Source of the DNA: Bretschneidera sinensis
Lineage: Eukaryota; Streptophyta; Magnoliopsida; Brassicales; Akaniaceae
DNA length: 64,000 bases
NCBI GenBank assembly: GCA_023935145.1
Contig: CM043700.1
Location: forward strand, 143,244,828 to 143,308,827
Reading direction: 5' to 3'
In this document: one piece after another, positions 10,349 through 23,510 of the stretch
Position numbering within the stretch: position 1 is the first letter of the stretch
Layout of the letters: each line of letters starts with the position of its first letter
Program-made: the position numbers and the translations under genes
Notes under the pieces: generated by a model
Seen by the model: the letters and a program-made list of their open reading frames with translations, nothing else
Database searches by the model: none
What the model was told of the DNA's origin: nothing

Positions 10349-13300
10349 TTTCTCAAGAATTTGCTTCTCCTTTGGAAAGTATTAAAAGAAGAGTTAAGAG
10401 TTACTATAATTCAATTACTGAAAGGAAAAAAAGACACTTTAAAATTCAGACATTCTATGATAGCTCTTCAATAACTCAGAATCATAAAAGAAACCCATTT
10501 TAGTTGGATATCAACATCAATTATTACAATAAGAAGAGCAGCATACATAAACATACACCTAGTAGCCTGGTAAGAATAATTACACACATGAAGAATCAAA
10601 ATAATTGAGAAACAATAATACTCGGTAGTACAAATTAAATGAGCAACAAACTATGACCCAACAAAATTTAATGGTTCAAAACTAATTAGTAACACAGAAC
10701 TTGCAGAAACAAAATGTTGAAAAGGCTTCTCAAACTCAAAAACCAGAGGCCACAACCTTTTGGGAAGCAATTGTTGCTTAGAGAGATCAAGGTTCAGTTT
10801 TCAGTGAGATCTTCAAGACTTGTACTACATGTGTTATGTGGAAGTTACATCCATTATAGATGGTCAGACTTCAAAGAATGCCAAAATCACTGGTACTTCA
10901 CGTGTATGAGACTGCAAAAATTAGTTAAAAAGGGGCTGCAGCATTGTTAACAGAAATAGAAAATAAAATAAAAAAACTATGAAAATTATTCCCTGGTTTT
11001 CGGTGAAAGAGTGACCTTAATGACCCCACTTGCTCCACTTTTCTCCCCAAAAACCCAATTTCTTAAATTTTATTTCTTCAGCCCCTGGTCATGACTGTTA
11101 TGAGAGGCAAAAGCACTAGATTCCTCGTTGTTTGTCACCATTAGTCCATTACACTAAGAAGAAAGAAGACTCGAAAAAAAAGTAGCTTATCTTAATCAAA
11201 CTGTCTTTTTGGAATATTGTATTATTTCCAGAGTGTCTTACCTGTTTAAAAGTACACTATAAGATTACTTTAAAAAACTATACTAAAAAGGCTACATAAT
11301 TTTAAAAGCACTTTCCAGTTAGCATGAAATATTTTTCTTTTTTCTTCTTAATTTTTTGAACCATATGAAAGTAGATATTATGCAATGTTGATTCCATCTC
11401 CTACCAACCTTCAATAAATCCTCAATGACTTGACCGGACGGCTGGACCACAAGTCTATGACCAAACAACTCTTATCCAGAGCATAATTTCAAACAAGTAA
11501 TAGGCAATCCAGTTTTCTATCAAATGAAACAGCCACTAACACGTTCATCAATTACTGTTAAAAAAAACCCAGAAAGAATTTCCCTTTTCTCATAATTTAA
11601 CTTAAAACATGCAAGATATTTAGATAAATATTTTCTGATGATATGTTAACTTTTTGTACCTGTTAAAGGTCCAAATAGGCTTCAATTGGAGAGGAGCATT
11701 TTGAGGAGAGAAAAAGGAACAAGCAATGAAGAACATCCCTTTAAGTTGATAGTCATCATGATGGAGCCACCTAAGGAACCAATTTTCTCATGAGGTCCAG
11801 AGAGATTGACTTCGCTCGATCCCCCTGCAAATTACTTACTTCGTTGAGACCTGTAAAGCGGTGAATTGTTCAACAAAGGCTATGCAAATCCATGGTATGT
11901 ATCAGTTTTCACATAAAGTAGTACTCATATTATTGTAGTACCATGTAACAAGGCCAATGACTACCTACTATTTATTACTAATATCCCAAGATCTGTCCTT
12001 GGAATCTGGACTGGTTGCTGCTGATTCATTTAATTAAATCCAAAGCAATCTCTCTCTGCAAATAAGAAAATAGAAAAAAACTAGGGTCGCAGACAATGTG
12101 GGCAATTCTGGTCACAGCTTCAGCTTCCACCATAAATAAATAATGAAGTTTTATGCTGAAATAGCTAGCAGCTACCAACTATAAAAAGAAAAAGAAGGGT
12201 ACCGTTTGGGAGAGATTATACAACAAAAACAAAAATTAACTCAAATATTTTTAAAAATATGATTTTTACAAAGAATTAAAATTTTGAAACAAAAAACTTC
12301 TAAAAACATAAGTTATAACAAATTTATTTTTACGATTCTTTTATTAAAAATTATTTTGATAATTATAAACCAAAATGAAGGTTAACTCAAAAGGTACATT
12401 GCATCCCAAAGTAAAAAATAAAAAAACCCAACTTTTAAGTAAAAATGCCAATTTCTTGTACTGCAAATGATGTGATTGACAGGTAGTAGCAAATCATCTT
12501 CAGGAGTTTTCTCTGGCAGAGAATGACATCTCAACTAAAGATATATTATGAAAACGAAAAAGTAAAAACATTTGTCATTTGATTGAAGACAAGGGAAGAT
12601 GCGACATTCTTATAAGGACACAAGGTCACATGAAACTTACCCTAACAAACAAACCAGTGTGTCCATGGCTACTCCATGCCTATGGCCACCACTCATAATT
12701 GACAATTACATATCCTCCTTTATTTCTTTTCTTTCTTTGTTTTTTTCTCCTTTGCAATCATATAAAATGCCATGTGAAATGCTTTTTATTTTACTTGTAA
12801 TAGTTGGATTCGAAATCATAAAACTAGATGGACTTCAAAAGATTTTGAATTTCTCTTGGGTTCAAGCCCAACTTTAAGAATTTATTCTCCATATAGTTCA
12901 ATAAAAATAAAAATTGAATTTATTGAACGTATTATCCAAAATATTTAAGTGATATTCACATATATTTTTTTTATAAATGTTTCAAATTTAAATGTCTCAC
13001 CTCCAATTATAAAAAAAAAAGTCTAATATAGATAATAGTAAGATAAAGTCAAATTTATATTTCGTTTGATTTAAATAAATTTTATAAGTTATTGTATTTG
13101 TTTTATTAATAAAATGTAGAGTTCATTTACAAATGAACTTATAACATGTTTTTTTATTAAAAAAATATAAATTTATTTATAAATTAATTCTTGTGAAATT
13201 AAATATTATTTCAAATAAAACCTATTAAATTTGAAAGAATTTACAAATAAATTTTAAGCCTTAGATTCTATGAAATTACAAAGACAAAACTACATCATCT

Positions 13301-13792
13301 CTAACAATCCTGCTTCTACCTTATTCTCGTTTTTATGTCTGTTGCTCACAATAATATAAAATTATTTATATTGTTTGTATATAATCATATACTTATGTTT
13401 ATAATGTTAAAATTGTAAAAAAAAATATAAATGTTCTAGAGACACTTTAAATTTTAAATTTGTTTAAAATTGCCCTTTGCCCTCGCCCTCGCGGGCAAGC
13501 AGTACCCTTTTATAAATTTGTTGACGTGGCAAGATGCGAGAAGAGACTCGACTAGAAAAGTCGTGCAGGTCACCACATCCAGCACGAACTTTTGCTAAGG
13601 TACGCTTGATGCTAATTATTCCTCTGTATATACTTTACTCTCCATTTTTCGCTATTTCGCAAGCATACGAGCTCCTTCTATTCGCTTTCAAATAAAAACC
13701 TAAAATTCCAATTCCACCCTCTTATTTCGAAGAATTCAAAGCCACATCCCATTTCCCAGGAACTCGAATTCAAATTCCCACTAGTATTTTCC
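10349..13792. other. Divergent intergenic region between the coiled-coil gene and TAP46
   Basis: This 3.4-kb stretch holds the promoters of both flanking genes. I see no coding exon of a recognisable protein. The section 12890-13450 is strongly AT-rich. A small GC-rich patch occurs at about 13470-13600 (GCCCTCGCCCTCGCGGGC), close to the TAP46 promoter. Confidence 0.4.
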
Positions 13793-13800
13793 TAGGGTTT
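13793..13800 (+). promoter_or_regulatory. Telo-box-like motif in the TAP46 leader
   Basis: TAGGGTTT, the reverse of AAACCCTA, lies 28 bases before the TAP46 start codon. Telo-boxes are common near transcription starts of plant genes for translation and growth functions; the role here is inferred. Confidence 0.4.
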
Positions 13801-13827
13801 TAAATTCTCAGTAAATTCCCGCTGAAA

Positions 13828-16800
13828 ATGGAGGACATGCCTCTACATGCGCTCTTCGATCAGACTCGAAAGATCCATCTGACGGCAACGGAGTCCGGTG
13901 CTGATCAGGTACGCCCGTCGGCATGTTCGATTCTGTGTTCCTCTTCGTTTATTGGGCTGTTTTATTGATGTGATTTTGTTTTGGGGGGTTTTGATTCCAC
14001 TAGGAGCTTGTGAGGAAGGGGTGTGAGGCGCTGCGTAAATGCGATGAGATGATAAGCAAAGTGGGGTTATTCTCAGCCAACGAGACCAAAGATGACATCA
14101 GCACTGCCAATCTCAAGTATCTTCTGGTAATGATCGTTTTCTTGATCTTTAAATTTGAATTTTTGATTTATGGAATCATGATACTGTCGATAAGTAAGTT
14201 CATTAAGCTTGGAAAGTTACTCATTTGTTGAGACCTTAGAACCACAAAACTGTTCTTTTTTTATTACATTACAAAACTGTTCTTTAAAAAGGAAAAGTGA
14301 CGATAGTATCAGTATTGGGTTGGTTGGTTGAGTGCTTTATTTTTGATGATATGGAACGGAAATGAAAAAGGAAAATATTATAACTTACTGATTTTATTTT
14401 TACTTTTAGATGCTCTATGAAATAAAAACGAGGATCATTGAAAAAGTTTAAAGGCATGTCCAAAAGCTTTCCCTTTCCTCTTCTGGAGTTAATTTGAGGT
14501 AAACTGTGTAAGCATGAATCCAATAATGACAGCCAATAGCAACTTATTAACAATTTACTAATCTGTTCATTGCTGAGATGTTGAGTTTAAATTTTGTTTT
14601 TTGCAATTTACAGTGAGGGGTATGCTTTCTGGTGCTAATGTTGGACTTTTGCACCTTATTGGGTGTTATTTAACTCGATAATTGTGGCTGGTGCGATAAC
14701 TTAATGCGTAAAAGTGTTAATTTGCAAGTTTTGATCTGTCTCCGTGGAAACTTACTCTATATACATTGATTCTTATGAATCTTTCTACAGGTGCCATTTT
14801 ATCTTGCTGAGTTGACTGAAAAAGTTGCACAGGATGATAGGATACAGATTGTTAAGGCTTCCCGGGCAAAATTGAACGTAAATGGTTTGCTAATATAGCA
14901 TTTGAGATTTAGGAAATATTTTGCTTAATGACCGGTTTTGGTAGTGCTGTCCGGTCCATTTATTTGGAATTTTATGTTTCAATTGGCACTTATTTAAAGA
15001 GTGGCATGTGTTAGGAATTCCTTTCATTTTGCGAGGCAATGGAACTTGTACCCAAGGAGGAGTTGGAAACATCCGTGCAAGGGGATCTGAGTTCGCTTGC
15101 AGATAGAAGGGCCCGGAAGGTATTTTCAGTTCTTCTCATTGATTTTCTTTAATCTTCTAGAAAAATGGAATTTGATGTTATGGCATTTATTTTTATATAG
15201 ATTTATTTTTGCATGATTGTGCTGTTAAACTGTTTTGTGTTTCTATGTTACCGATATTGGATGCGTATGACATGGTAGTAGTCATAAATTTGTGATAGGA
15301 ATTTGAAGGTTAACTCTTGCATAATTGTGCTTGTGTACAGATTGCTCGGTTCAAGCGCCAAAGGGATGCCGAATCAAAGCTGCTGGAAATCAAGGAGCTG
15401 AAGGAGCGGCGTGGGCGTTCAACCAAAGCAGCTGCCTTGTCCACTCCTGTTGAGGTTGGAGAGGAAGATGTACTGGACGATGATAGTGAGGAAGAACGGG
15501 AGGTTAGATGCTATATTTGATATTTATATAACCAGGATGGCTTTGAAGATTTGAAGATGCTTTTTAAAGTACTTGTACTTTAGTATAGGGTGGTCCAGTT
15601 GTAGTCAACCATTAATTTCTGCCTTCCTCATGATGAGCAGCTGAAAGTATAGGAAAATCATGATTGAATTGGTGGAAGGTGTAGCTTGAGAAGCATAACA
15701 TGAACTTAAATAACAGTACTTTCAGAATACACCCATCATTTGCTAATAATATTAGTCTTATGTGAATTGTATGTTATGCCTGCTTTTCAAACTGCTCAGT
15801 AGCACCTTTAAAACCTAAGGATCATCTCCCCTTTCTCAGAAGTTCTGTAATCTTTAAAAAAAGAGGAGAAGGCCCACCTTATTGTTATTCAGAATAAATC
15901 TGTTGTTAGAGATAATACTGGATGTTGCAATGTGTGTCATGGTTTGAGTCGTTACACGTGAGGTTATCTGAACATTGACTTATTGTTCCAGATGCTATGG
16001 GGTTTATTGCTACTATTTGAGAGGAAATATGCTATGAGTTGTTAATTGTGTTTGTGTGTGGTGTATATTGTATAATTTTTGCTTGGATATGTTTGCACCC
16101 TGTAATATGACCAATAAGACTTTAAGTTATTTGGAGATGTGTTTTTAATGTCTCAGTGACTCTTTCTTTGTGCCTATGATTTTGATTTTCTTTTACGTTT
16201 TAGTGAATTTTGATTTTAATGTATTCTTTTTCTGCAGGCTTGGTTGACTGCCATCTCTTTAGCTATTTGTAAGGTTGGTGTTACATTTTAATATCGTCAG
16301 TCATGTACAGCTTTTACATGTCCCCTTAAATGGTTATATACTTATATCTAGACTCCGCTTATAAAAATATCTATATCTAGAAGCTGCTTCCTGAAATTTG
16401 ACCTCATTGCAGGCTCTTGATCTGTTGGAAATGCTGAAGAAGGAGGAAGAAATGTTGTCTGCTATTAAGGAAAAACAACTAAAGGTACTAATATGCTCAA
16501 TCTGGTATAGGTGAGATGTCATATTTATTTGTGTGCATCCCGAAAATTTGTATGTATCTTCCAGTTGTGAAAACCATAATTTATACTGCAATAATTATGG
16601 TACTACAATATGTAATGTCTCTTAGAGTGAAATTTATTGGTGTTAAGCATCAGCAGAAGATAAAATTAACAATCTCAACATCCTCTGCTGATATTTCAAA
16701 TATTCTACGTCTGAAAGTTTTTCTTCTATATTTTGTACCGTACAACCTGATCCATAGGTCCTTCTGCGACATCCATTGGATGGTGTATGATTATCTTATG

Positions 16801-18057
16801 TGGAAACATGACATTGTAAGTTCTTTTATAGCGAATATTTCTTTGGGCATTGTTCTTTATCTTTTCATCTTCATCTTCCTGGCCACATGTTCATAACTCG
16901 TTTGTAGATGCTTCACAACCTGTAATTCGTTAGTTAACAAGGTTAAACACCTAATGATTTATTCTATGACTTATTAATCTCTATGCCAATTCTGTGCAAG
17001 CTAGCATTTAGTACTTGGCTTTTGTTGAAATCAGTCTTGCTTGTAGAGACAAGGAATCATTGAGTAGTTTGTCGTGATTTTGGTGTTTTTATTCTTTTTT
17101 TTCCAGTTAGTTTTCATTCAAAGTAAATCAATTGCTCATTGCCATACTTGCAAAAGGTAGTGATTAATATAGTAGGTCAGCAGCACTCTGCAGTTCACTA
17201 TCAGAAATGCTACTTACAGTTTGTGCATTATATACTTGGTTGTCATTGCCTTTCGTAGGTCAATCTACTTGAATAAAGATCTGAGCATTTATTGTTTGCC
17301 TTGTGTTGCAGGATGGAGATAAGGAATTTTCTCAGGCTGTTCTTGATGATCGCACCAAGAGAGCGGAAGCATGGCATCGTGATGCTGCTGCTCGTGTGCT
17401 CTATACTAAACCAGCACAGCCTCTCACATGCGCCACTTTTGCTCAAGATGTTCTAGAAGGGAGAGCAGAAGTTTCACAGGCACATGAACATAAACACCAG
17501 CCACTGATATTTGGACCAGCAAGCCTTGTGAATGCGCCACTAACTACTGAGAGGGAAAGGATGGCAGCACAGGTCTTCCAACCCGGTCACAGGTATACTG
17601 CATTTCTATTAATTACTTCTTTTTTTATCATCTAGGAAGAAGGGAGGGACGAATCTGAGATCTTTTTTTCCTTGTTTATGCATCTTTTCATATCATGGTT
17701 AGTTTAGTCTGTATAGGTCTTGTAAGTAATTAGATCATGAAAAGTGGGGGAGGATTTTGTCCCTTCGAACATGTTTCTCTGAATTCCTGACTAAAATTTT
17801 GTCATCCAAGGTTGCCAACCATGAGCATAGAGGAAGCTGGGCTTACTGAGATGAATATGATGAATAAATGGCAAGAGAGAAATGCCAAACTCATGGAAGA
17901 AGCCAATTCTGCATGGTACAAGGATAAAAGGTCAGGCCCAAATGAAGAGGATGATGAAGATGATGACTCAGCACAAGAAAAGGCAAGAGCTTTTGATGAT
18001 TGGAAAGATGATAATCCTCGAGGTGCAGGCAATAAGAAGCTCACCCCCTGTGGGTAA
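13828..18057 (+). CDS. TAP46: PP2A regulatory subunit TAP46 (TAP42/alpha4 family, 9 exons, 397 aa)
   Basis: Coding exons: 13828-13908, 14004-14126, 14791-14877, 15015-15119, 15341-15502, 16238-16273, 16413-16484, 17312-17592 and 17811-18057. They sum to 398 codons including TAA, close to the roughly 405 aa of Arabidopsis TAP46. Recognisable family blocks are KYLLVPFYLAELTEKV and IVKASRAKL followed by FLSFCEAMELVP (helical PP2A-binding half), then RFKRQRDAESKLLEIKELKE. Near the C terminus come RPAQ-region residues and the conserved LPTMSIEEAGLTEMNMM, followed by an acidic stretch EEDDEDDDS and a short basic-polar tail. The protein binds catalytic subunits of PP2A-type phosphatases in the cytosol and is a TOR effector in plants. 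No frameshift or premature stop was seen. Very short exon 6 (12 codons) is supported by both splice sites and phase. Confidence 0.95.
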
Positions 18058-20397
18058 AGCGAGCAGGTGGTTTATATCTTTGTATTATTTTGAACTCTAT
18101 TATTTTTTGGTTTTAGAATCAATCTTCACGATTTTGTTTATTACTAATTTTGTTGGTGTGGCTTGAACTACTCGTGTTCTCTAGTACATTGTAAGTTTAT
18201 GACCATTAGGATACCTTGTAATTCTTTTTTTTTTTTTTTTGATGAGTAAATAAACAATTGTTCAAGGCAGAGTCTTTTCTCTTTGTCAAGTTCTTGGCTT
18301 GCAATTAAACAATTGACATGTAGCTTATTTAGTGTAGGAAATCTGAAGAATGGTTCATGAATAATTGTTGTACCGTATAAATTTGCCATGTCTTGTGTTC
18401 TGAATGGTCCTGGTAACTGCTTTTGTTTTGTGTGAACGAAGAGATTTAAGGAGATACTTGCATATAGGATTGATTGTACATGTCGGTTCCAAAAGAGTAA
18501 TTCAATTTTGAAAGGTTGTATAACTGGAAGAAAAATAAATAAACCAATAGAGAAGCAAAAACTAAAATAGCGAAGAAAAAGTAAAGAGTTCAGCCCAACT
18601 AATCATATTTTATTAGAATTAGAATTTGGGAATAAATAACCTTTGTCTAGGGTCAATGAAGACGGCATGTGTTCTAAACGATTTATCAAATATAAAGGAA
18701 TCAGACTCTAACAGCCAACTGCCGATGGAACTATGACCTGTTGGCTGTATTGAACAATATTTTGGTTCCTTTACCAACTTTGTTGTGACCTGCGAAGTCG
18801 GGCGTTGGATTTGACTCTCTAATTACTATATTTAAAACATGCCCTGTCAAAGTTTCAACAATGCCAGCATGATGACAGATAAATTGATCAATAATTCTGG
18901 TTAGGTATCGAATCTACACTTTTCTCTCTCTATTTTATGCTTATTCAGTTGCTCTAATTGTGAAATATTTTAGGTACTTTATAATTGTGTAATCAGACCT
19001 ATAATTATTTACTTTCAACTATTCTCAGTTCTTTCAGTTAAAAAAATTCATTATTATCAGTTTTTATAGTAGTACATATTTGTTGGAACAGTGTTAAAGC
19101 TAATGTGCAAAAATAAGGTAGCTGTTTCTGTACATATTTGATGTTGCATTGATCATTGTACTGTTGAGTTCATAGAACATCATAATACTAATCATTGTCA
19201 GGTGTGGTGCACAGCTTAAACCTGTTTAGCAGGGATAGCTTTTAACCGATTCAGATATCTGATTGCATTAATGCCTTGAAATTTCTTTTAAGATACCAAT
19301 TTAGACCTAATATCCATCTTAATTCTCCTACAAGCAAATCGGATTGGGATGTGAGAAACGCATGAGAATTGGATCCAGATGGGTATCCTGATGTAGATGA
19401 TAATGGGAAGCAAATCCCCTTGATTCAATTCATACACATTGGATTGGAGGGCAGCCATTGTATTTGAGGCCAATAAGTCTGCCCAGAAACTGCTGGCAGT
19501 AGCTAAAACTTGATTGGAAGAACCATCAGAAGTTGAAAGTCACTCAGAAAGTACAGTAATTTGTCAAGTATTACTATGTCAACAGGAGATCAATCTCCCT
19601 TCACACTATGAAATGGAAAAATTGCAAGGTGAGTAAAGAAGATAAAGGAAACAGAAGCACATTTAACTGCTCTTACACCTACAGAATGGAAACCCTTAAT
19701 CTGAAGAAGAATTTATAGCAGATACTTCCATAACCGCCACCCCCCTAAGAGATATTATGGCGGGTTCATTTGATCATTTTCCTATCCTACCAAAATTATA
19801 AAATTTCAAGCACAACCCTTAAATTACAATCTTGAAATGTTTTGACTACTGCAATCTGAAATGAACCTTGACAAAACCCTGAAAATGCCAACTCACAATC
19901 TTAAATTTATCAAGCTCGGCGGTTTCATCCAGCCACACATTCAGAAAACTAAGGGCGAAGCCATACATTCAAAGAATTCAGTTAAAGCTAACACATTCAA
20001 AAGAGAATGATTTATATTCATCCAAGCGAAAAGCAAAATAAGACAATTAAGCAGATTCATTATAGGAGAAGCAATGGAAAAGAGACGATGCCTGCAAAGT
20101 TATACTAGTAGCCTGTAGATATACACAGTTTTGAGGCATTGCATGTAATTATGCAAGTCAAGAAATGTAAAAACAGGAGCTATTTGACTTGTCCTGAAAA
20201 CAAAACAAAGAGATCATCAAAGAAAGTAAGAAAATTGTCAGTGGAAGCTGAAAGAGAAACCCAGAAACCAATCAACAACACTTCATTGTACAATTCCATT
20301 ACAATTTTTGCCGTCCCTGTAATGACTTTCTCACTTGAATTGTCAACCAATCTTCATAGTACAACAACAACAATACCCAGCAAGATACAGTTTCAAT
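18058..20397. other. Convergent intergenic region between TAP46 and phytolongin
   Basis: Both neighbouring genes end here, so the outer parts should be 3' UTRs. A poly-T run lies at about 18225-18240. Longer plus-strand frames around 20139-20693 run antisense into the phytolongin gene and look like chance frames. I see no other gene. Confidence 0.45.
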
Positions 20398-21183
20398 TCA
20401 ACCGTCAATGCATTGAAACCCCCTACAAACCCACAACCAAATCCCAAACAAGGCAGCACACACAACCAAGTCCAAAATCAACACCACCCAAACATGTTTC
20501 CTCCAAATTTGCTTGGCCTTTTGTGGATGATGATCAACCACATGTAACAAACCATACTTCAAATCTCTACTACCACACAAATCAACCTTCTTCTCCGCTG
20601 CTGGTCTTGCTCCTGCAAGTGCAACAGCATCATCGGAGGAAGCATCCCCATTGGTCTCCACAGGCAATCTCTTCTTCTTCATCAATCCTTTGAACGGTTT
20701 CCCAAATAAAGGCGTCGTTGATATTCTCCTCCCTCTCGATGAAATATCCAAGCTCGGATTGCGACTCTCTCCTGCTACGCTTTTTGGGGAACCCATCAAA
20801 TCCAAATCCAGCGCCATAATCTCACCAAATATTAAATCGAATTGCGATTGGAAGCAATGGGGGGTAAGATTGTCGATTACCTTGATTGACCCACTTTCGA
20901 TTAGGTCCTGAAAAGCGCATTTGACGCGATTCAAGAACCAGAGAGACTCTGATTTCTCGATATTTTCATCGTATATAGCGAAATACGCCAACTGGTCGTC
21001 GATTAAGAAGGTGTAGGTCCGTTTGCGAATAGTGTGAGAGAATATTGAATGGTATGGCGGGGTCTTTTCGATGCACTGTGAAGCTAAGGATTCGATGCCG
21101 GGTTCTTTGGAGGAGAACTCGGCAAGAATCGTAGGTCCCTTTGCAATGCAGGCGTAGAACAACAGATTCGGATTCAAAATCAT
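20398..21183 (-). CDS. Phytolongin (longin-domain VAMP-like protein), single exon, 261 aa
   Basis: The protein starts MILNPNLLFYACIAKGPTIL and keeps the longin-fold pattern through about residue 120 (YTFLIDDQLAYFAIYDE; FLNRVKCAFQDLIESG). A non-SNARE middle follows with a basic patch (FGKPFKGLMKKKRLP). A single C-terminal membrane anchor lies at about residues 232-253 (WVVLILDLVVCAALFGIWLW). No SNARE heptad with a central arginine is visible between longin domain and anchor, which is the defining difference between phytolongins and VAMP7-type R-SNAREs. Phytolongins are plant-specific and act in the secretory or endocytic membrane system. The gene is intronless here. Length and architecture are complete; which PHYL paralogue it is cannot be decided. 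Confidence 0.88.
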   Translation of the reverse strand: MILNPNLLFYACIAKGPTILAEFSSKEPGIESLASQCIEKTPPYHSIFSHTIRKRTYTFLIDDQLAYFAIYDENIEKSESLWFLNRVKCAFQDLIESGSIKVIDNLTPHCFQSQFDLIFGEIMALDLDLMGSPKSVAGESRNPSLDISSRGRRISTTPLFGKPFKGLMKKKRLPVETNGDASSDDAVALAGARPAAEKKVDLCGSRDLKYGLLHVVDHHPQKAKQIWRKHVWVVLILDLVVCAALFGIWLWVCRGFQCIDG

Positions 21184-23510
21184 TGGTGGGTTTGCAAGAA
21201 AGCAAACTAATCGAGAGAGAACTCAACGAAGAACCAAGATCGAAATGAATCCATTGATGGGCTTCAATGGATTTTCGATTGAACAGAGAACAAAACTTCA
21301 ATCTTTCTTCCTCTTCTCTTTCTCTCTATAGAGCTATATTTTGATATGTCCCATTCTCTCTCTACAAACTCTTTTTCTCTTTTTATCTGTTGATTGGTTT
21401 ATTTTTCTTAGGGTTTGTGGATTTTGAAGGAAAATGACAGGAATGGATCCATTATTGAGAAAACCAAAAGAAACAGAATGACGACTACCTGTATGAAACT
21501 ACCCTTATGGGAAACCATAATTACAGAAATACCCAAATAATTTTATCCTCCTTTCGAGCAGTTAATATTTGGCACGTGGAGGGATTAACGTGAGTGAGGC
21601 TCATATGATCACTGCTACTTTACTGCCTCATGAATCTGTTGCTCATAAATAAATAAATAAAATGATGTGCGATGTAGCAATCCATTTAATTTAATTTTGC
21701 CCAGACTTTATTTGTTTTTCTTTATTTTTGAAATGTGACGTTTTTACTTGAGCTTATGGACGATACAATTTGTTTTTTTTTTTCGCTCATTATTATTTTT
21801 ATGGTTACAGTTAAAAAATGACACACAAGCTTTTTTTTTTGGTAAAATTTATATCGACACAAAAATCTTCATTAAAATTAATATTTGCGCACACAAAATT
21901 TTTGATAATTTTTTTACTCTGTTTGATAGTTAAGATTTTTGTATGTATCAGTATTAAATTTGTCAGAATTATCACTAAAAAAGTTTATTGAACATATAAT
22001 TAAAATATAGAGTAATTTGTTAGATTTTAAAACGTAAAAGAGACATTGAAATGCAAAATAAAATGTAAAAATATTTAATAATAATATTATTAGAAAAAAA
22101 TTGTAGTCAAATCTATTTTACAAATTTTTATATATATTTTCATGTTGGTCCTTCTCATAATTTTGTATGTTAAAGTATCACTCCACATTAAACCACATTT
22201 TCATTCACAAAATTACTTTGCCCCCCATCACATATCAAATTGCAACTCCACCTCTACTAGCAACAGAGTGTGAGAGTCAGAGTCCAAAAGAGATTATTCA
22301 TTTTTTTTTTCTTTTAAAATCATGCGTTAGATTTTCATCAAAGTGAACCCATTTGATTTCTAAGATGAATTACTAATCCTTTATTTGGTTAGGTTTAGTA
22401 CATATTTCACGGGACTAGATTTGTATAACTACGAACGAACACAGGTTTTGCTTTTCGGTGAGCCTAATTAGTACGCCTTAAGTTGCTTATAAATATTCTT
22501 TATATACTGAGCATATATTATAACGAGAGACTTGTGAGGTTGATAATAAGAAACTTCTGGCAGGATGTAACCCTATTATGGGATGAACATGGGTAAATTT
22601 TGTCTTTTTTTTCTTTTTGTTTATAATTCGTGTGATTGACAGGTCTCAAATCGTTCAAACTTTATGTTTGGATTGAGTAGATTAAAAAAGAAGAAAAAAA
22701 CTTCATTCAATTTAATGAAAATATCCACGTAGCTCTTCATTTCTATTTTTTTCGTTCCCCTCGATCGAAATACAAGATAAGTTTTCGAGTAATTCTTTGT
22801 AACCTCAAGGAAGCAAAATTAAAGATGCCAAACTAAGCTTTTACTCAAAGAAAGAAAAGAAATGCCTAAACTTTCACTGAATCTTGTTGTGGTCAGGATC
22901 CCAGTCTATATTAAAATCAAGCTTTTAACATCAATACGCTAGCTAATACTTGTTCTATTTTCACCTTCTTTGTTATTATTTTCCCCCTAAAATAATTCGT
23001 TTAATACAGCCATATAGCTTTAAGAAAGCAACATAACCAAAGAACTGCTTCTTGATCACTTCATGTTTGATCCTTAAACTGAGTAGGAAGCGTACTGGCC
23101 GGCCTCTTCAAAATACGCGAGGCTCACTTGGGGTTGAAGATTTTATCAAATTGTTCTTTCTCAATCACAACTAGAAAAGAAATGCTTATGATTATATCAC
23201 GGAGATTTTCAATTATTCAAAAAAAAAAAGGGACAATCTTGGGAGCTTGAACATAATCCAATTGATAATCACAAAGACTACAAGCAGGATTCCTCGAGGA
23301 ATTCTGTCTCTTATTCTCATATATTACAACAGATTTCTGTGTAGAAGCAAAGACTAATTAATCAATCAAAGAAGTACGACATCCACGGACTAAATTATAC
23401 TAGCTCACTTGTTGATAAGAAAAAATGTAATTAACAGGTCCCCACCCAAGAATGGGAAACCAGAGGTTTACTTTTTCTTTCCTTTCTTTCATTCTTTTGT
23501 CTTTTCACCC
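21184..23510. other. Upstream flank of phytolongin and downstream flank of starch synthase I
   Basis: The first 130 bases are the likely phytolongin leader (CT-rich on the plus strand, GA-rich on the sense strand). The rest is AT-rich intergenic DNA with several poly-T runs. No exon, RNA gene or mobile element was recognised. Confidence 0.4.

Noticed and set aside
20139..20693. Plus-strand frame of 184 codons
   Set aside because: It runs antisense to the phytolongin 3' end and its flank, has low-complexity Ser/Thr/Pro/His content and no protein-like pattern.
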